64,000 bases of DNA. Source: Nitrospira sp. (lineage in GTDB: Bacteria; Nitrospirota; Nitrospiria; Nitrospirales; UBA8639). Location of the stretch: NCBI GenBank assembly GCA_011523385.1, contig WTGX01000017.1, positions 264,940-328,939 of the forward strand, given 5' to 3'. Below the pieces are notes generated by a model. The model did no database searches. It saw only the letters and a program-made list of their open reading frames with translations, and was not told where the DNA came from. Positions 17,370-25,049 of this stretch are shown one piece after another (position 1 is the stretch's first letter; every line of letters begins with the position of its first letter). The position numbers and the translations under genes were made by a program.

Positions 17370-17848
17370 TCTTCCTCATACAGTTTGGAGGCTTTGATTT
17401 CGTCATACAAGAAGTAGACTCGCCGGCTCATGGCGAACAGCAACAGCGCCAACGGCAGGAGACCCAGGAGATAGGCGCCGGCGATAAATCCATAGTTCGG
17501 CACGATCCCGATATCGCGGGCCTCGAAGACCTGCGTGGCCGCGTTCCACCTCCCGATCAGGATCAGGATCTTTAGTTCCCGCAGGTTATCCGGTGGCGGG
17601 CCTTCATACTGCACCTGAAGCGAGGCGCTTTCCCCAAGCAGGGCGAACGTGGCTTTTCCGGCTCCGCGGGTTTCAAGCGTGCCGCCTTGCACCATGCCCA
17701 GGACCCGGATATCACCCGCGGGAGCTTCCTGCTTGACCTGTCGAGGAGCGAGACTCGCCAGGTTGTCCCGATAGTGGTTATAGGTGAGCATGATGAACGC
17801 GATCGCGATAATGCACACGCCGCCCCATCGGATGTACAAATTCCTCAT
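17366..17848 (-). CDS. OB-fold protein with CcmD-like C-terminal membrane segment, in the ccmD position
   Basis: The ATG at 17848 overlaps the ccmC stop by 4 nt. The open frame continues upstream to 18352, but that part is a shadow of ccmC. The 160-residue product has an N-terminal span (about 7-24) and a CcmE-like OB-fold region (about 45-115; IRVLGMVQGGTLET, then LQVQYEGPPPD) without an HxxxY heme motif. A second span follows (NYGFIAGAYLLGLLPLALLL, then SRRVYFLYDEIKA). That last part matches the CcmD pattern of a tyrosine-rich span followed by arginines. It occupies the usual ccmD slot and may be a CcmD fused to a second OB domain. The fusion reading is inference. Confidence 0.7.
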   Translation of the reverse strand: MRNLYIRWGGVCIIAIAFIMLTYNHYRDNLASLAPRQVKQEAPAGDIRVLGMVQGGTLETRGAGKATFALLGESASLQVQYEGPPPDNLRELKILILIGRWNAATQVFEARDIGIVPNYGFIAGAYLLGLLPLALLLFAMSRRVYFLYDEIKASKLYEEE

Positions 17849-18573
17849 GAATCGGATTTCGACAGGTGAAATTGGCTCAAGAGGCGTCCTTTTTTCGCGT
17901 GAAGCAAGCGATCGAGATAGAGCAACTGCGTGCGGACCATCAACATGTACGAAAACAGCAAGGACATGCCGACGCTCATGAACAACAGGGGAACCAGGAG
18001 GCCCGAAGAAATACTCACTCCACGCATGGAAATGGATTGCGGCTGGTGCAGGGTTCGCCACCATTCCACGGAAAAATGAATGATCGGCAGATCCACGAAT
18101 CCGACGATGGCCAGGATGGCGCCATAACGGGCTTCCTTTTCGGGGTCGTCCACAAAAGTTCGCAGCATGAGATAACCGATCAAAATCAACAAGAGCACCG
18201 TAAAAGAAGTCAGGCGGGCGTCCCACGTCCACCATGTGTCCCACGTAGGCTTGCCCCAAATCATGCCGGTCCCCAGCGCCAGCGCGGTAAATACGGCGCT
18301 GAGTGTGGCCACGGCCTGGCACATGTTGTCTACAATCGGGTCGCGTTTCCACAAGTACCAGAGGCTGCCCACCGCCAATACGGTATACCCGAGCAGGGAT
18401 GTATGGGCGAGGGGCACATGGATGTACATGATCCGCACCACTTCGCCCTGGTAGTAATCCGGGGGCGACCCGATCAGGCCGAGGTAAAGCCCGACCATGA
18501 GGCAGAGGGCGGCTCCGCCTCCGAACCAGCCTTGAAACCGTTGGACTTTGCGGATAACCCGATGAATCGTCAT
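17845..18573 (-). CDS. ccmC: Heme exporter/heme handling protein CcmC
   Basis: This 242-residue protein has six membrane spans. The tryptophan-rich WWD signature is GKPTWDTWWTWDARLTS, flanked by histidines in MYIHVPLAHTS and in HFSVEWWRTLHQP. CcmC attaches heme to CcmE in the presence of CcmD. The gene begins 6 nt after ccmB and overlaps the next gene by 4 nt, so translation is coupled. Confidence 0.95.
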   Translation of the reverse strand: MTIHRVIRKVQRFQGWFGGGAALCLMVGLYLGLIGSPPDYYQGEVVRIMYIHVPLAHTSLLGYTVLAVGSLWYLWKRDPIVDNMCQAVATLSAVFTALALGTGMIWGKPTWDTWWTWDARLTSFTVLLLILIGYLMLRTFVDDPEKEARYGAILAIVGFVDLPIIHFSVEWWRTLHQPQSISMRGVSISSGLLVPLLFMSVGMSLLFSYMLMVRTQLLYLDRLLHAKKGRLLSQFHLSKSDS

Positions 18574-18579
18574 CGTGGC

Positions 18580-19257
18580 TCAGGAATCCATCACAAATTC
18601 AAACATCCAAAACGAGACAACCGTAAAGACCACGTCGTACACTGCCAGGAGTTCCAGCCACTGTTCGTACAGGGCCAACGGATCTCCGTTGAGGGCGCCT
18701 TTGGTGGCTTCGACCGCAGCGATCATGACGGGGACCACCAGGGGGAGGAGGAGGATCGGGAGCATGACTTCACGCGCCCGAATTTGCACCGTCAGAGCCG
18801 AAAAGAGCGTTCCTATGGCGGAAAGTCCCACAGTTGCCAAGAAAAATACTAACAGAAGGAGCGAAATCTCTTCAACGATCTCCAAATTGAAAAGGATCAC
18901 AAACATCGGAAATAAAAGGATTTCCACCACGAACATGAACGCGAAATTCGCCGCGACCTTTCCGAGGTAGATCGCCCCCTTGGCCTCCGGCACCATCTGC
19001 AAGGCCTCCAGACAATCATTCTGCAGTTCCGTGGAAAACGACTTACCCAACCCGATGATTCCGGTAAAGGCAAAGGCGACCCACATGATCCCCGCAATGA
19101 CTTCGCGCGCGGCTTGCTGGTCCATGGAAAAGCTGAAGCTGAAAATCAGGATGACGATGAGGGCAAAGAACACCATGGAGGAGATCGTCTCCCGGCTTCG
19201 CAGCTCGGTGACGAAATCCTTCCATACGATCCAGCGGATGACGTTAAACGAGGTCAT
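18580..19257 (-). CDS. ccmB: Heme ABC exporter permease CcmB
   Basis: This 225-residue protein has about six spans. It starts with a short cytoplasmic segment containing WKDFVTELRSRETISSMVFF, the common CcmB N-terminus. Later segments show PEAKGAIYLGKVAANF and LPLVVPVMIAAVEATKGAL. Together with CcmA it forms the ABC complex that releases heme-loaded CcmE from CcmC. The gene overlaps ccmA by 14 nt, so expression is tightly coupled. Confidence 0.93.
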   Translation of the reverse strand: MTSFNVIRWIVWKDFVTELRSRETISSMVFFALIVILIFSFSFSMDQQAAREVIAGIMWVAFAFTGIIGLGKSFSTELQNDCLEALQMVPEAKGAIYLGKVAANFAFMFVVEILLFPMFVILFNLEIVEEISLLLLVFFLATVGLSAIGTLFSALTVQIRAREVMLPILLLPLVVPVMIAAVEATKGALNGDPLALYEQWLELLAVYDVVFTVVSFWMFEFVMDS

Positions 19258-19912
19258 CTGACTTCAACTCCTCGATAGCCGTTTCCTGTAGCGCCCCATG
19301 CCGCAGGATGCCGGCCCGGCTGGCAATCGGACGCGTTTTGTCGTAATCGTGCGTGGACAGAAGCACGGTGCCGTTGTCCGAGAGGCGTTCCCGGACGTAT
19401 TCCCGCAGGATTTCGGTCCCGGCCGTATCCAGCGCGGTAAAGGGCTCGTCCAACAATAGGATTTTGGGTTTCGCCAACATGGCTTTGGCCAGTGCCAACC
19501 GTTTCTTCATGCCGGCGGAATAGTGCCGGACCTTCATGTCGGCAAAGGCACCGATGGCCACGCGGTCCAACGCCAGCTTCACGTCGCGGTCCGTGGGGTT
19601 TTGTCCGCGCAGGGCGAGGGCAAACGCCAGATTTTCCTTGGCATTCAATTCATCGTACAGGTGCGTGCCGTGGGCCAAAAAAATCAGGTTGGCCCGGATG
19701 GTGTCTTTGTCCTTGAGCCCATGCATGCCGAGTATTTGAAAATGCCCCGTACTGGGCCGTTGAAGCGTGGCCAGGATGTTCAACAACGTGGTTTTACCGG
19801 CGCCGTTGGGTCCGAACAGGGCAAAACATTCACCCTCCGCGATGGTCAGGTTCACGTCGTGTAATACCTGGAAATGCCCGTAGGATTTGCCGATACCGTG
19901 ACAAGCAATCAT
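19244..19912 (-). CDS. ccmA: Heme ABC exporter ATP-binding protein CcmA
   Basis: This 222-residue protein is a single ABC ATPase domain. Walker A is GPNGAGKTT (about residues 34-42), the signature region is HYSAGMKKRLALAKAML, Walker B is ILLLDEPFTALD, and the H-loop is in LLSTHDYDK. The signature reads YSAGM rather than LSGGQ, which is common in CcmA. It is the first gene of the ccm operon. No strong ribosome binding site lies before the ATG at 19912. Confidence 0.94.
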   Translation of the reverse strand: MIACHGIGKSYGHFQVLHDVNLTIAEGECFALFGPNGAGKTTLLNILATLQRPSTGHFQILGMHGLKDKDTIRANLIFLAHGTHLYDELNAKENLAFALALRGQNPTDRDVKLALDRVAIGAFADMKVRHYSAGMKKRLALAKAMLAKPKILLLDEPFTALDTAGTEILREYVRERLSDNGTVLLSTHDYDKTRPIASRAGILRHGALQETAIEELKSDDLV

Positions 19913-20219
19913 GGAAAGGGAGTATGCCGTTGATGCCGGTTAAGGAAAATCAGGGAAAGGACGTGGCCGGTTGACACGTAGGACACGCGCTGTATGCCCG
20001 GGTTGTCTAAACAAATGACTATACTGGATGGTCGCGCCCCTGTCCACATCTGTCATTCCGAGGCGACAGGCAGAGGGGGCCATGCAGCCTGTTGACGGTT
20101 TCGGGAATTCCTGAATAAGATGAAATCCGGTAGGGCAGACGCACCGGCGAAAGAAACAGGCTGGTTCAGTGTATAATAGTTGAGAAACGGTGACTGCCTG
20201 GATCAACAAAGGATGCGGA
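19913..20219. other. Divergent intergenic region between ccmA and the TlpA-like gene
   Basis: About 307 nt separate the two divergent genes. On the plus strand TATAAT at 20172-20177 lies about 42 nt before the GTG at 20220, but no good -35 hexamer sits 16-18 nt before it. TTGACA at 19971 has only TATGCC at the right distance. A CTGTCATTCCGAGG fragment near 20048 resembles other dispersed repeats. No coding signal is seen. Confidence 0.4.
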
Positions 20220-20786
20220 GTGATTACCTGCAAACGGTTCATACTCTGCTCCCTGGGGGCGTTGCTTGTTCTATTGGGAGTGGCCTGTGATTCAGGGTAT
20301 TCGGATCAGGAAGAATCATCGGGGAACGCCATTGCCGTTCGCCGGGCCCCACCGGACATGGGATCTCCGGCTCCTGATTTTCAGCTCATTGACTTGCAGG
20401 GAAATTGGCAGGCGCTTCCGGACTATCGCGGCAAGGTGGTGCTCCTGAACTTTTGGGCGACGTGGTGTGGCCCGTGCCGTGTCGAAATGCCGAGCATGGA
20501 ACGCGTATATCAGGATTTGAAGGACGAAGGCTTTGCCATCCTTGCGATCTCTTCCGACCCGCAGGGGAGTATCGTGACCCGGCCGTTTGTCGCAGCCCAA
20601 GGGCTGACCTTCCCGATTTTGCACGATTCGGATTACCGGGTGAGTGGAAGTTATGGCGTCCGCACGCTGCCCATGAGTTTCTTAATCGATCGAAACGGCA
20701 CGTTGACCCAACGCGTGTTCGGAGCGCGGGACTGGAACAGTGCGGAGGCGCGCGAATTGATCCGCGGCCTTCTCCGGGAGTCGTAA
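20220..20786 (+). CDS. TlpA/ResA-like thioredoxin lipoprotein
   Basis: GTG at 20220 is preferred because AAAGGA lies 6 nt upstream; GTG at 20190 is also in frame. The 188-residue product starts with a lipoprotein signal peptide (lipobox LGVAC, lipidated Cys23). A thioredoxin fold follows with active site WATWCGPC (Cys83 and Cys86) and the cis-proline region RTLPMSFLIDRNG. It lies 4 nt upstream of ccdA, which carries electrons from the cytoplasm across the membrane. The pair probably supplies reducing power to periplasmic thiols, including cytochrome c maturation encoded on the other strand. Confidence 0.88.
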   Translation: MITCKRFILCSLGALLVLLGVACDSGYSDQEESSGNAIAVRRAPPDMGSPAPDFQLIDLQGNWQALPDYRGKVVLLNFWATWCGPCRVEMPSMERVYQDLKDEGFAILAISSDPQGSIVTRPFVAAQGLTFPILHDSDYRVSGSYGVRTLPMSFLIDRNGTLTQRVFGARDWNSAEARELIRGLLRES

Positions 20787-20790
20787 CGCG

Positions 20791-21540
20791 ATGATCGACG
20801 CGATGAACCCCGTTTCCCTGTTTGCGGCCTTCAGTGCGGGCTTTCTGTCCTTCATCTCGCCCTGTGTGTTGCCGTTGGTTCCTTCTTACGTCTCCTACAT
20901 TACCGGGCTCTCCCTGGAGCAGTTGGTGGATGCGTCCGAGCGGCAGCGTTTTCGCAAAGCCATTATCCTGAATTCGCTCTTGTTTGTGACGGGATTCTCT
21001 TCCGTGTTCATTGCGTTCGGCGCCTCCGCCAGTTTCGTGGGGCAAGTGCTGTATGAATATCAGGATATTATTCGAAAAGTCGGAGCGGTGCTGATCATTG
21101 TCTTCGGGCTCTACCTGTTGGGCCTGCTCAAGTGGAACGTGATGATGACCGAGCGCCGGCTCTTCTCGTTCGGCAGCCGGCCCGTGGGATACGTCGGGTC
21201 GTTCCTGATCGGGACGGCCTTCGCCGCCGCGTGGACGCCCTGCGTCGGGCCTATTCTGGGGGCGATTTTGGCCTATGCCAGTACCACGGAATCCATGCAG
21301 TTGGGCATTTTGCTCCTGGCGTCCTATTCCCTGGGGTTGGGGCTGCCGTTTTTTGTCACCGCCTTCAGCGTCGATCGCTTCCTCAGCTATTTTCAAAAGG
21401 CCCGGCACTACCTCCACGGAGTTTCTCTCGCCAGTGGCGCCTGCCTGGTCCTGGTTGGCGTGATGATTTACGTCGATTCCCTGGCGCGTCTCACCAGTTT
21501 TCTCGAACGCAACGGGATTGGATGGTATATCGGACAGTAG
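20791..21540 (+). CDS. ccdA: Cytochrome c biogenesis transmembrane protein CcdA
   Basis: This 249-residue protein has six or seven spans. The redox cysteines are visible in ISPCVLPLVPSY (Cys25) and FAAAWTPCVGPILGA (Cys151), the DsbD-gamma/CcdA signature. CcdA passes electrons from cytoplasmic thioredoxin to periplasmic thioredoxin-like proteins, very likely the adjacent TlpA-like lipoprotein. The two genes are 4 nt apart. The stop is followed within 6 nt by an R3-like repeat. Confidence 0.93.
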   Translation: MIDAMNPVSLFAAFSAGFLSFISPCVLPLVPSYVSYITGLSLEQLVDASERQRFRKAIILNSLLFVTGFSSVFIAFGASASFVGQVLYEYQDIIRKVGAVLIIVFGLYLLGLLKWNVMMTERRLFSFGSRPVGYVGSFLIGTAFAAAWTPCVGPILGAILAYASTTESMQLGILLLASYSLGLGLPFFVTAFSVDRFLSYFQKARHYLHGVSLASGACLVLVGVMIYVDSLARLTSFLERNGIGWYIGQ

Positions 21541-21545
21541 TCCGC

Positions 21546-21650
21546 GCCAGGATGTAGGCACAGATCCCCGTGGTTGTCCATCAGGGAGGGCACACGGTTC
21601 ATGCGGGACGGCACGGGGGCCGTCCCCTACTGGCACCAGGTGCCGGGGCG
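21546..21650. repeat. R3-like dispersed repeat, copy 3 (partial)
   Basis: It contains CCCCGTGGTTGTCCAT, GGTTCATGCGGGACGGCAC and GGCCGTCCCCTAC, which are modules also present at 1507-1622 and 36508-36625, but in a different order. Its CCCCTA supplies the TAG stop (21627-21629) of bamD on the minus strand. Confidence 0.65.
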
Positions 21651-22664
21651 ACACGTCACGGATGCGGGAATACGGGGATTTGGCGCAAAGGCACTGGAAA
21701 GGGACGTGCCTGTTCTTCCACACCAGGATCCCATTTGGCAATCGGTCACCGTTGAAGGGGCTTGCGGGACCAGCGAAGAGGCGCCATTGATTGCGGTCGT
21801 CGCGGGAAAGAAAGCGGGTCTCGGCACTTGTTGGTTTACGGGGCCACGAGGTTGTAAGGACCGACGAGGTTGTAAGGACCCACGAGGCCGGGCCGCCATC
21901 ATCACGTTGGGTTTTTCCTTTTCAAGCGCCGCCAGCAACTTGAGCCCGTCCTCCCGCAATGGATGTCGGGGATGTTGTTGAACCAACGCCGCCGCCCAAT
22001 CGCGTGCCCATTCCCAGGCTCCCAGGTTCTGGTACGTTTTCGCCAATTGCAGCTTGGCCTCGACGGCCTCCTCCATGGAGGGGTAGCCGTCGATAATTTT
22101 CTCGAACCGTTTTGCCGCGGCCAAGTACTGTTCTCTTCGATAATAAAAGGTTCCTACGAACAAATCGTGTTTGGCCAAGTAGCGTCGGCATTCTCTAATT
22201 TTGACCCGGGCCTCCGCTTCGTATTGGCTTGCAGGGAAGCTGTGAATGAGTTCCCAAAATTCCTCCTGAGCCTTTTTGACGGGCGTCACGTCCCGGTCAA
22301 TCGTTTGAATCATTTTGAAATGGCTGAGAGCCAACCGGTATTGCGCGTACGGGGCCAGGATGTGATTGCGATGCAGGTCCAGAAAATGTTGATATTCGAC
22401 GATCGCCTCCGCGTATCCCTCTTGCTCATGAAATGATTCCGCCCGTTTCAAAATGACGTTGGGGTCATAGTTCATTTCGATGGTATCCCCGACAAAAATC
22501 TGGGCATCGGTTCTGTCGGCCCCGGCGGTCGGGGCAGGCGAATCGTTGCCTGGCCAGAGCGAACAGCCCAGGGTGAGGCAACTGGCCACGGACAGAATCA
22601 ACGTTGTGACCGTATGCCGAAACAGGTGGGGCAGCATCTGCGTTAAAGTCCTTGGAAAATTCAA
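21627..22664 (-). CDS. bamD: Outer membrane assembly lipoprotein BamD (YfiO) with an unusual C-terminal extension
   Basis: This 345-residue protein has a lipoprotein-type signal (TLGCS, lipidated Cys34). TPR-like repeats follow over about residues 65-255 (RAESFHEQEGYAEAIVEYQH, APYAQYRLALSHF, and EAKLQLAKTYQNLG). BamD is part of the BAM complex that inserts beta-barrels into the outer membrane, so a diderm envelope is implied. BamD is usually about 245 residues. Here some 90 extra residues, starting with RGSLQPRRSLQPRG, are encoded by short tandem and R3-like repeat DNA. The extension may be a read-through of a lost stop. Confidence 0.85.
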   Translation of the reverse strand: MNFPRTLTQMLPHLFRHTVTTLILSVASCLTLGCSLWPGNDSPAPTAGADRTDAQIFVGDTIEMNYDPNVILKRAESFHEQEGYAEAIVEYQHFLDLHRNHILAPYAQYRLALSHFKMIQTIDRDVTPVKKAQEEFWELIHSFPASQYEAEARVKIRECRRYLAKHDLFVGTFYYRREQYLAAAKRFEKIIDGYPSMEEAVEAKLQLAKTYQNLGAWEWARDWAAALVQQHPRHPLREDGLKLLAALEKEKPNVMMAARPRGSLQPRRSLQPRGPVNQQVPRPAFFPATTAINGASSLVPQAPSTVTDCQMGSWCGRTGTSLSSAFAPNPRIPASVTCRPGTWCQ

Positions 22665-22745
22665 TTGATCGTCAGAGCATAGCAGAGTTCAGTCTTTTCA
22701 GACAAGATTGGCGGCTTCATCAGGGGGGGGCGTGAGTAACGGTCA

Positions 22746-23750
22746 ATGACGCATTCCTATACCAGTCGAATCTGCGGGACCGGTTCGTACGTTCCGGAAC
22801 GGAGAGTGACCAATGAGGAGGTGGCAACGAAATTTGCCTTCCATGATCAGGACGTCTTTCGGGTCACTGGCATACGGGCCCGGCATTGGAGCCGGACCGA
22901 CGAAACCTGTTCGCACTTGGCCGAGCATGCGGCTCGCCAAGCCCTGGAGTCCTCAGGCTTGTCGAGTGAAGCGGTAGATGCCATTCTGGTATCGACCACT
23001 TCTCCAGATACGACGTTTCCATCCACGGCGTGTGCGCTCCAGGAACGGCTGGGCATGCGTCGCGTTGCGGCCTTTGATCTTGCGGCATCGTGTAGTGGAT
23101 TTCTGTACGGCTTGTCCATGGCCGATGCCTTTATCCGGTCAGGGCAGTTTCGAAGCTGTTTGGTGGTGGCGGCCGAGATCAAGTCCCGCTCTCTTCATGT
23201 TTCCCAGTCGGCGAGTGGAATCCTCTTCGGCGATGGAGCCGGGGCCACGGTGGTGATACGGGAAGAATCGTCGGATCGCAATCCGGGTGCGGGAATCATG
23301 GCTGTTCGACTCTATTCGGACGGAGCCTGCCACGATCTGATCACGATTCCGGCAGGAGGATCGAGGCACCCCGTGAGTCAGGAAACGATTCGAAATCATC
23401 AACACAGTATTCGGTTACAGGGTGGGGCGGTCTATCGCGTGGCCGTCAAACGGTTGACGGAGGCGATCGAGGAAATTCTTCGTGAGACCCATACGAGCTT
23501 GTCCGAGGTGAAGCAAGTGATTACGCACCAAGCCAACGGACGTATGCTGCACACCATTGCGAAACGGTTGGGCGTGCGTCAGGATCAAATGGTCTCCATC
23601 GTCGACAAGGTCGGCAACACGTCGTCGGCCTCTTTGCCGATGGCCTTGGATTGGGCGTACCGGCAAGGAAAATTTCAGACCGGTGACCTGATTCTTCTTG
23701 GGGCATTCGGTGGAGGTTTAACGTGGGGCACCGCCTTGATTCGATGGTAA
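22746..23750 (+). CDS. fabH: 3-oxoacyl-ACP synthase III-like (FabH family)
   Basis: This 334-residue thiolase-fold enzyme has the FabH catalytic triad in context: Cys116 in AASCSGFLYG, His261 in ITHQANGRML and Asn291 in GNTSSASLP. FabH joins acetyl-CoA to malonyl-ACP to start fatty acid synthesis. Family members with the same triad also act in secondary lipid or quinolone pathways. The gene stands alone, not in a fab cluster, so a housekeeping role is likely but not shown. No strong ribosome binding site precedes the ATG at 22746. Confidence 0.85.
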   Translation: MTHSYTSRICGTGSYVPERRVTNEEVATKFAFHDQDVFRVTGIRARHWSRTDETCSHLAEHAARQALESSGLSSEAVDAILVSTTSPDTTFPSTACALQERLGMRRVAAFDLAASCSGFLYGLSMADAFIRSGQFRSCLVVAAEIKSRSLHVSQSASGILFGDGAGATVVIREESSDRNPGAGIMAVRLYSDGACHDLITIPAGGSRHPVSQETIRNHQHSIRLQGGAVYRVAVKRLTEAIEEILRETHTSLSEVKQVITHQANGRMLHTIAKRLGVRQDQMVSIVDKVGNTSSASLPMALDWAYRQGKFQTGDLILLGAFGGGLTWGTALIRW

Positions 23751-23899
23751 GGATTCTCTGTGCGGGTACGGCCATTACCGAGTTGACGAATCTCCAATAT
23801 ATGTCATAATGTCGAGGAACCTTTCCCTGCGTGCTGTTTGGAGGGAACAAGGAGCCTCTCCCAGCGAAAGTGCTGTTCCACGGATGTTAGGGGGTCGGA

Positions 23900-24859
23900 G
23901 TGAAAAAAATTTATTTGGCCAATCCGCGGGGGTTTTGCGCCGGCGTTGACCGGGCAATCGAGATCGTCGAATTGTCGCTGAAACGGTACGGCGCTCCGAT
24001 TTACGTGCGACATGAAATCGTACACAGCCGGCACGTCGTCAATTCACTTCGCAAACGGGGAGCGGTGTTCGTCGAGGAACTGGATGAAGTCCCGGACGGC
24101 GCGCAGGTGATTTTCAGTGCACACGGAGTGGCCCAACAGGTGTGGGAAGAGGCGCGGCGGCGCAACCTGAAAGTCATTGATGCGACGTGCCCCTTGGTGA
24201 TCAAGGTTCACAATGAAGTCCATCGCGACTACAGCAATAATTACGAACTCATTCTCATCGGCCATGCCGACCATCCCGAGGTGGTGGGCACACTGGGACA
24301 GGTTCCGGATAAATTTCATCTGGTCTCTTCGGTCAAAGACGTGGAAATGCTCGAGGTTGAAAATACAGAACACCTGTCCTACGTCACACAAACGACGTTG
24401 AGCGTGGATGAATGCAGCGAAATCGTCGAAGCGCTCAACCGGCGATTTCCGGGCATCAAAGGTCCGCATCAGGAGGACATTTGTTATGCCACGCAAAATC
24501 GGCAAAACGCCGTGAAAGAACTGGCCAAATTCGTCGATTTGATCCTGGTCATCGGGTCTCCCAACAGTTCAAACTCCAACAGACTTCGTGAATTGGCCGA
24601 ACGGTTCGCGGTCCCCGCCTATCTTATTGATTCCTATGAAGACATCAGGCTTGAATGGCTCAAGGACGTGGAAGCCATCGGAGTCACGGCCGGAGCCTCC
24701 GCACCGGAAATTCTCGTCAGTGAAGTGGTGGCGTACCTCAAAGGAGTCGGGGCCCAGGAGGTCGAAGAACTGACGGTCGTTGAGGAAGACATCGAATTTC
24801 TGCTTCCCAAAGAGTTGATGATGCCCGGAGAAAAACGCAACCAAAGGGCGCTCGTCTAG
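23900..24859 (+). CDS. ispH: 4-hydroxy-3-methylbut-2-enyl diphosphate reductase
   Basis: This 319-residue protein (GTG start at 23900, with GGGGGTCGGA upstream) is the last enzyme of the MEP isoprenoid pathway and makes IPP and DMAPP. The three cysteines that hold the 4Fe-4S cluster are visible: Cys13 in [11 protein letters not shown], Cys97 in DATCPLV and Cys194 in [10 protein letters not shown]. Conserved histidines occur in [10 protein letters not shown] and in FSAHGV. The TAGASAPE motif near the end is typical. The length and all motifs are normal. Confidence 0.95.
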   Translation: MKKIYLANPRGFCAGVDRAIEIVELSLKRYGAPIYVRHEIVHSRHVVNSLRKRGAVFVEELDEVPDGAQVIFSAHGVAQQVWEEARRRNLKVIDATCPLVIKVHNEVHRDYSNNYELILIGHADHPEVVGTLGQVPDKFHLVSSVKDVEMLEVENTEHLSYVTQTTLSVDECSEIVEALNRRFPGIKGPHQEDICYATQNRQNAVKELAKFVDLILVIGSPNSSNSNRLRELAERFAVPAYLIDSYEDIRLEWLKDVEAIGVTAGASAPEILVSEVVAYLKGVGAQEVEELTVVEEDIEFLLPKELMMPGEKRNQRALV

Positions 24860-24970
24860 TCACGGTTTCAGCCGCTTCCAGTATCTACAGGAAATCCACA
24901 GGCTATACCCTGAAACCCACAACATATACACGGCATTTTCATAATCCCCACATTATTTAGTGTAAAAGCC

Positions 24971-24998
24971 TTGATTTTCTTGTCTTCTGTGGTACAGT
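24971..24998 (+). promoter_or_regulatory. Candidate sigma70-type promoter of smc
   Basis: TTGATT (24971-24976), a 16-nt spacer and TACAGT (24993-24998) lie about 50 nt upstream of the smc ATG. The 24860-24960 stretch before it is AT-rich. The spacing is acceptable, but the match was made by eye. Confidence 0.4.
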
Positions 24999-25049
24999 AG
25001 CGCCACGAGTCCGTTTGCCCCATCACCCATTTCCCGCTAAGAGTTTCTC

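Noticed and set aside
17849..18352. N-terminal extension of the ccmD-position protein
   Set aside because: This part of the frame is antiparallel in reading to nothing but overlaps ccmC in another frame and shows no homology; the ATG at 17848 with a 4-nt overlap is the natural start.
20386..21741. Open frame of 451 codons on the minus strand
   Set aside because: It lies fully antisense to the TlpA-like gene and ccdA, has biased, low-complexity composition and no recognisable domain.
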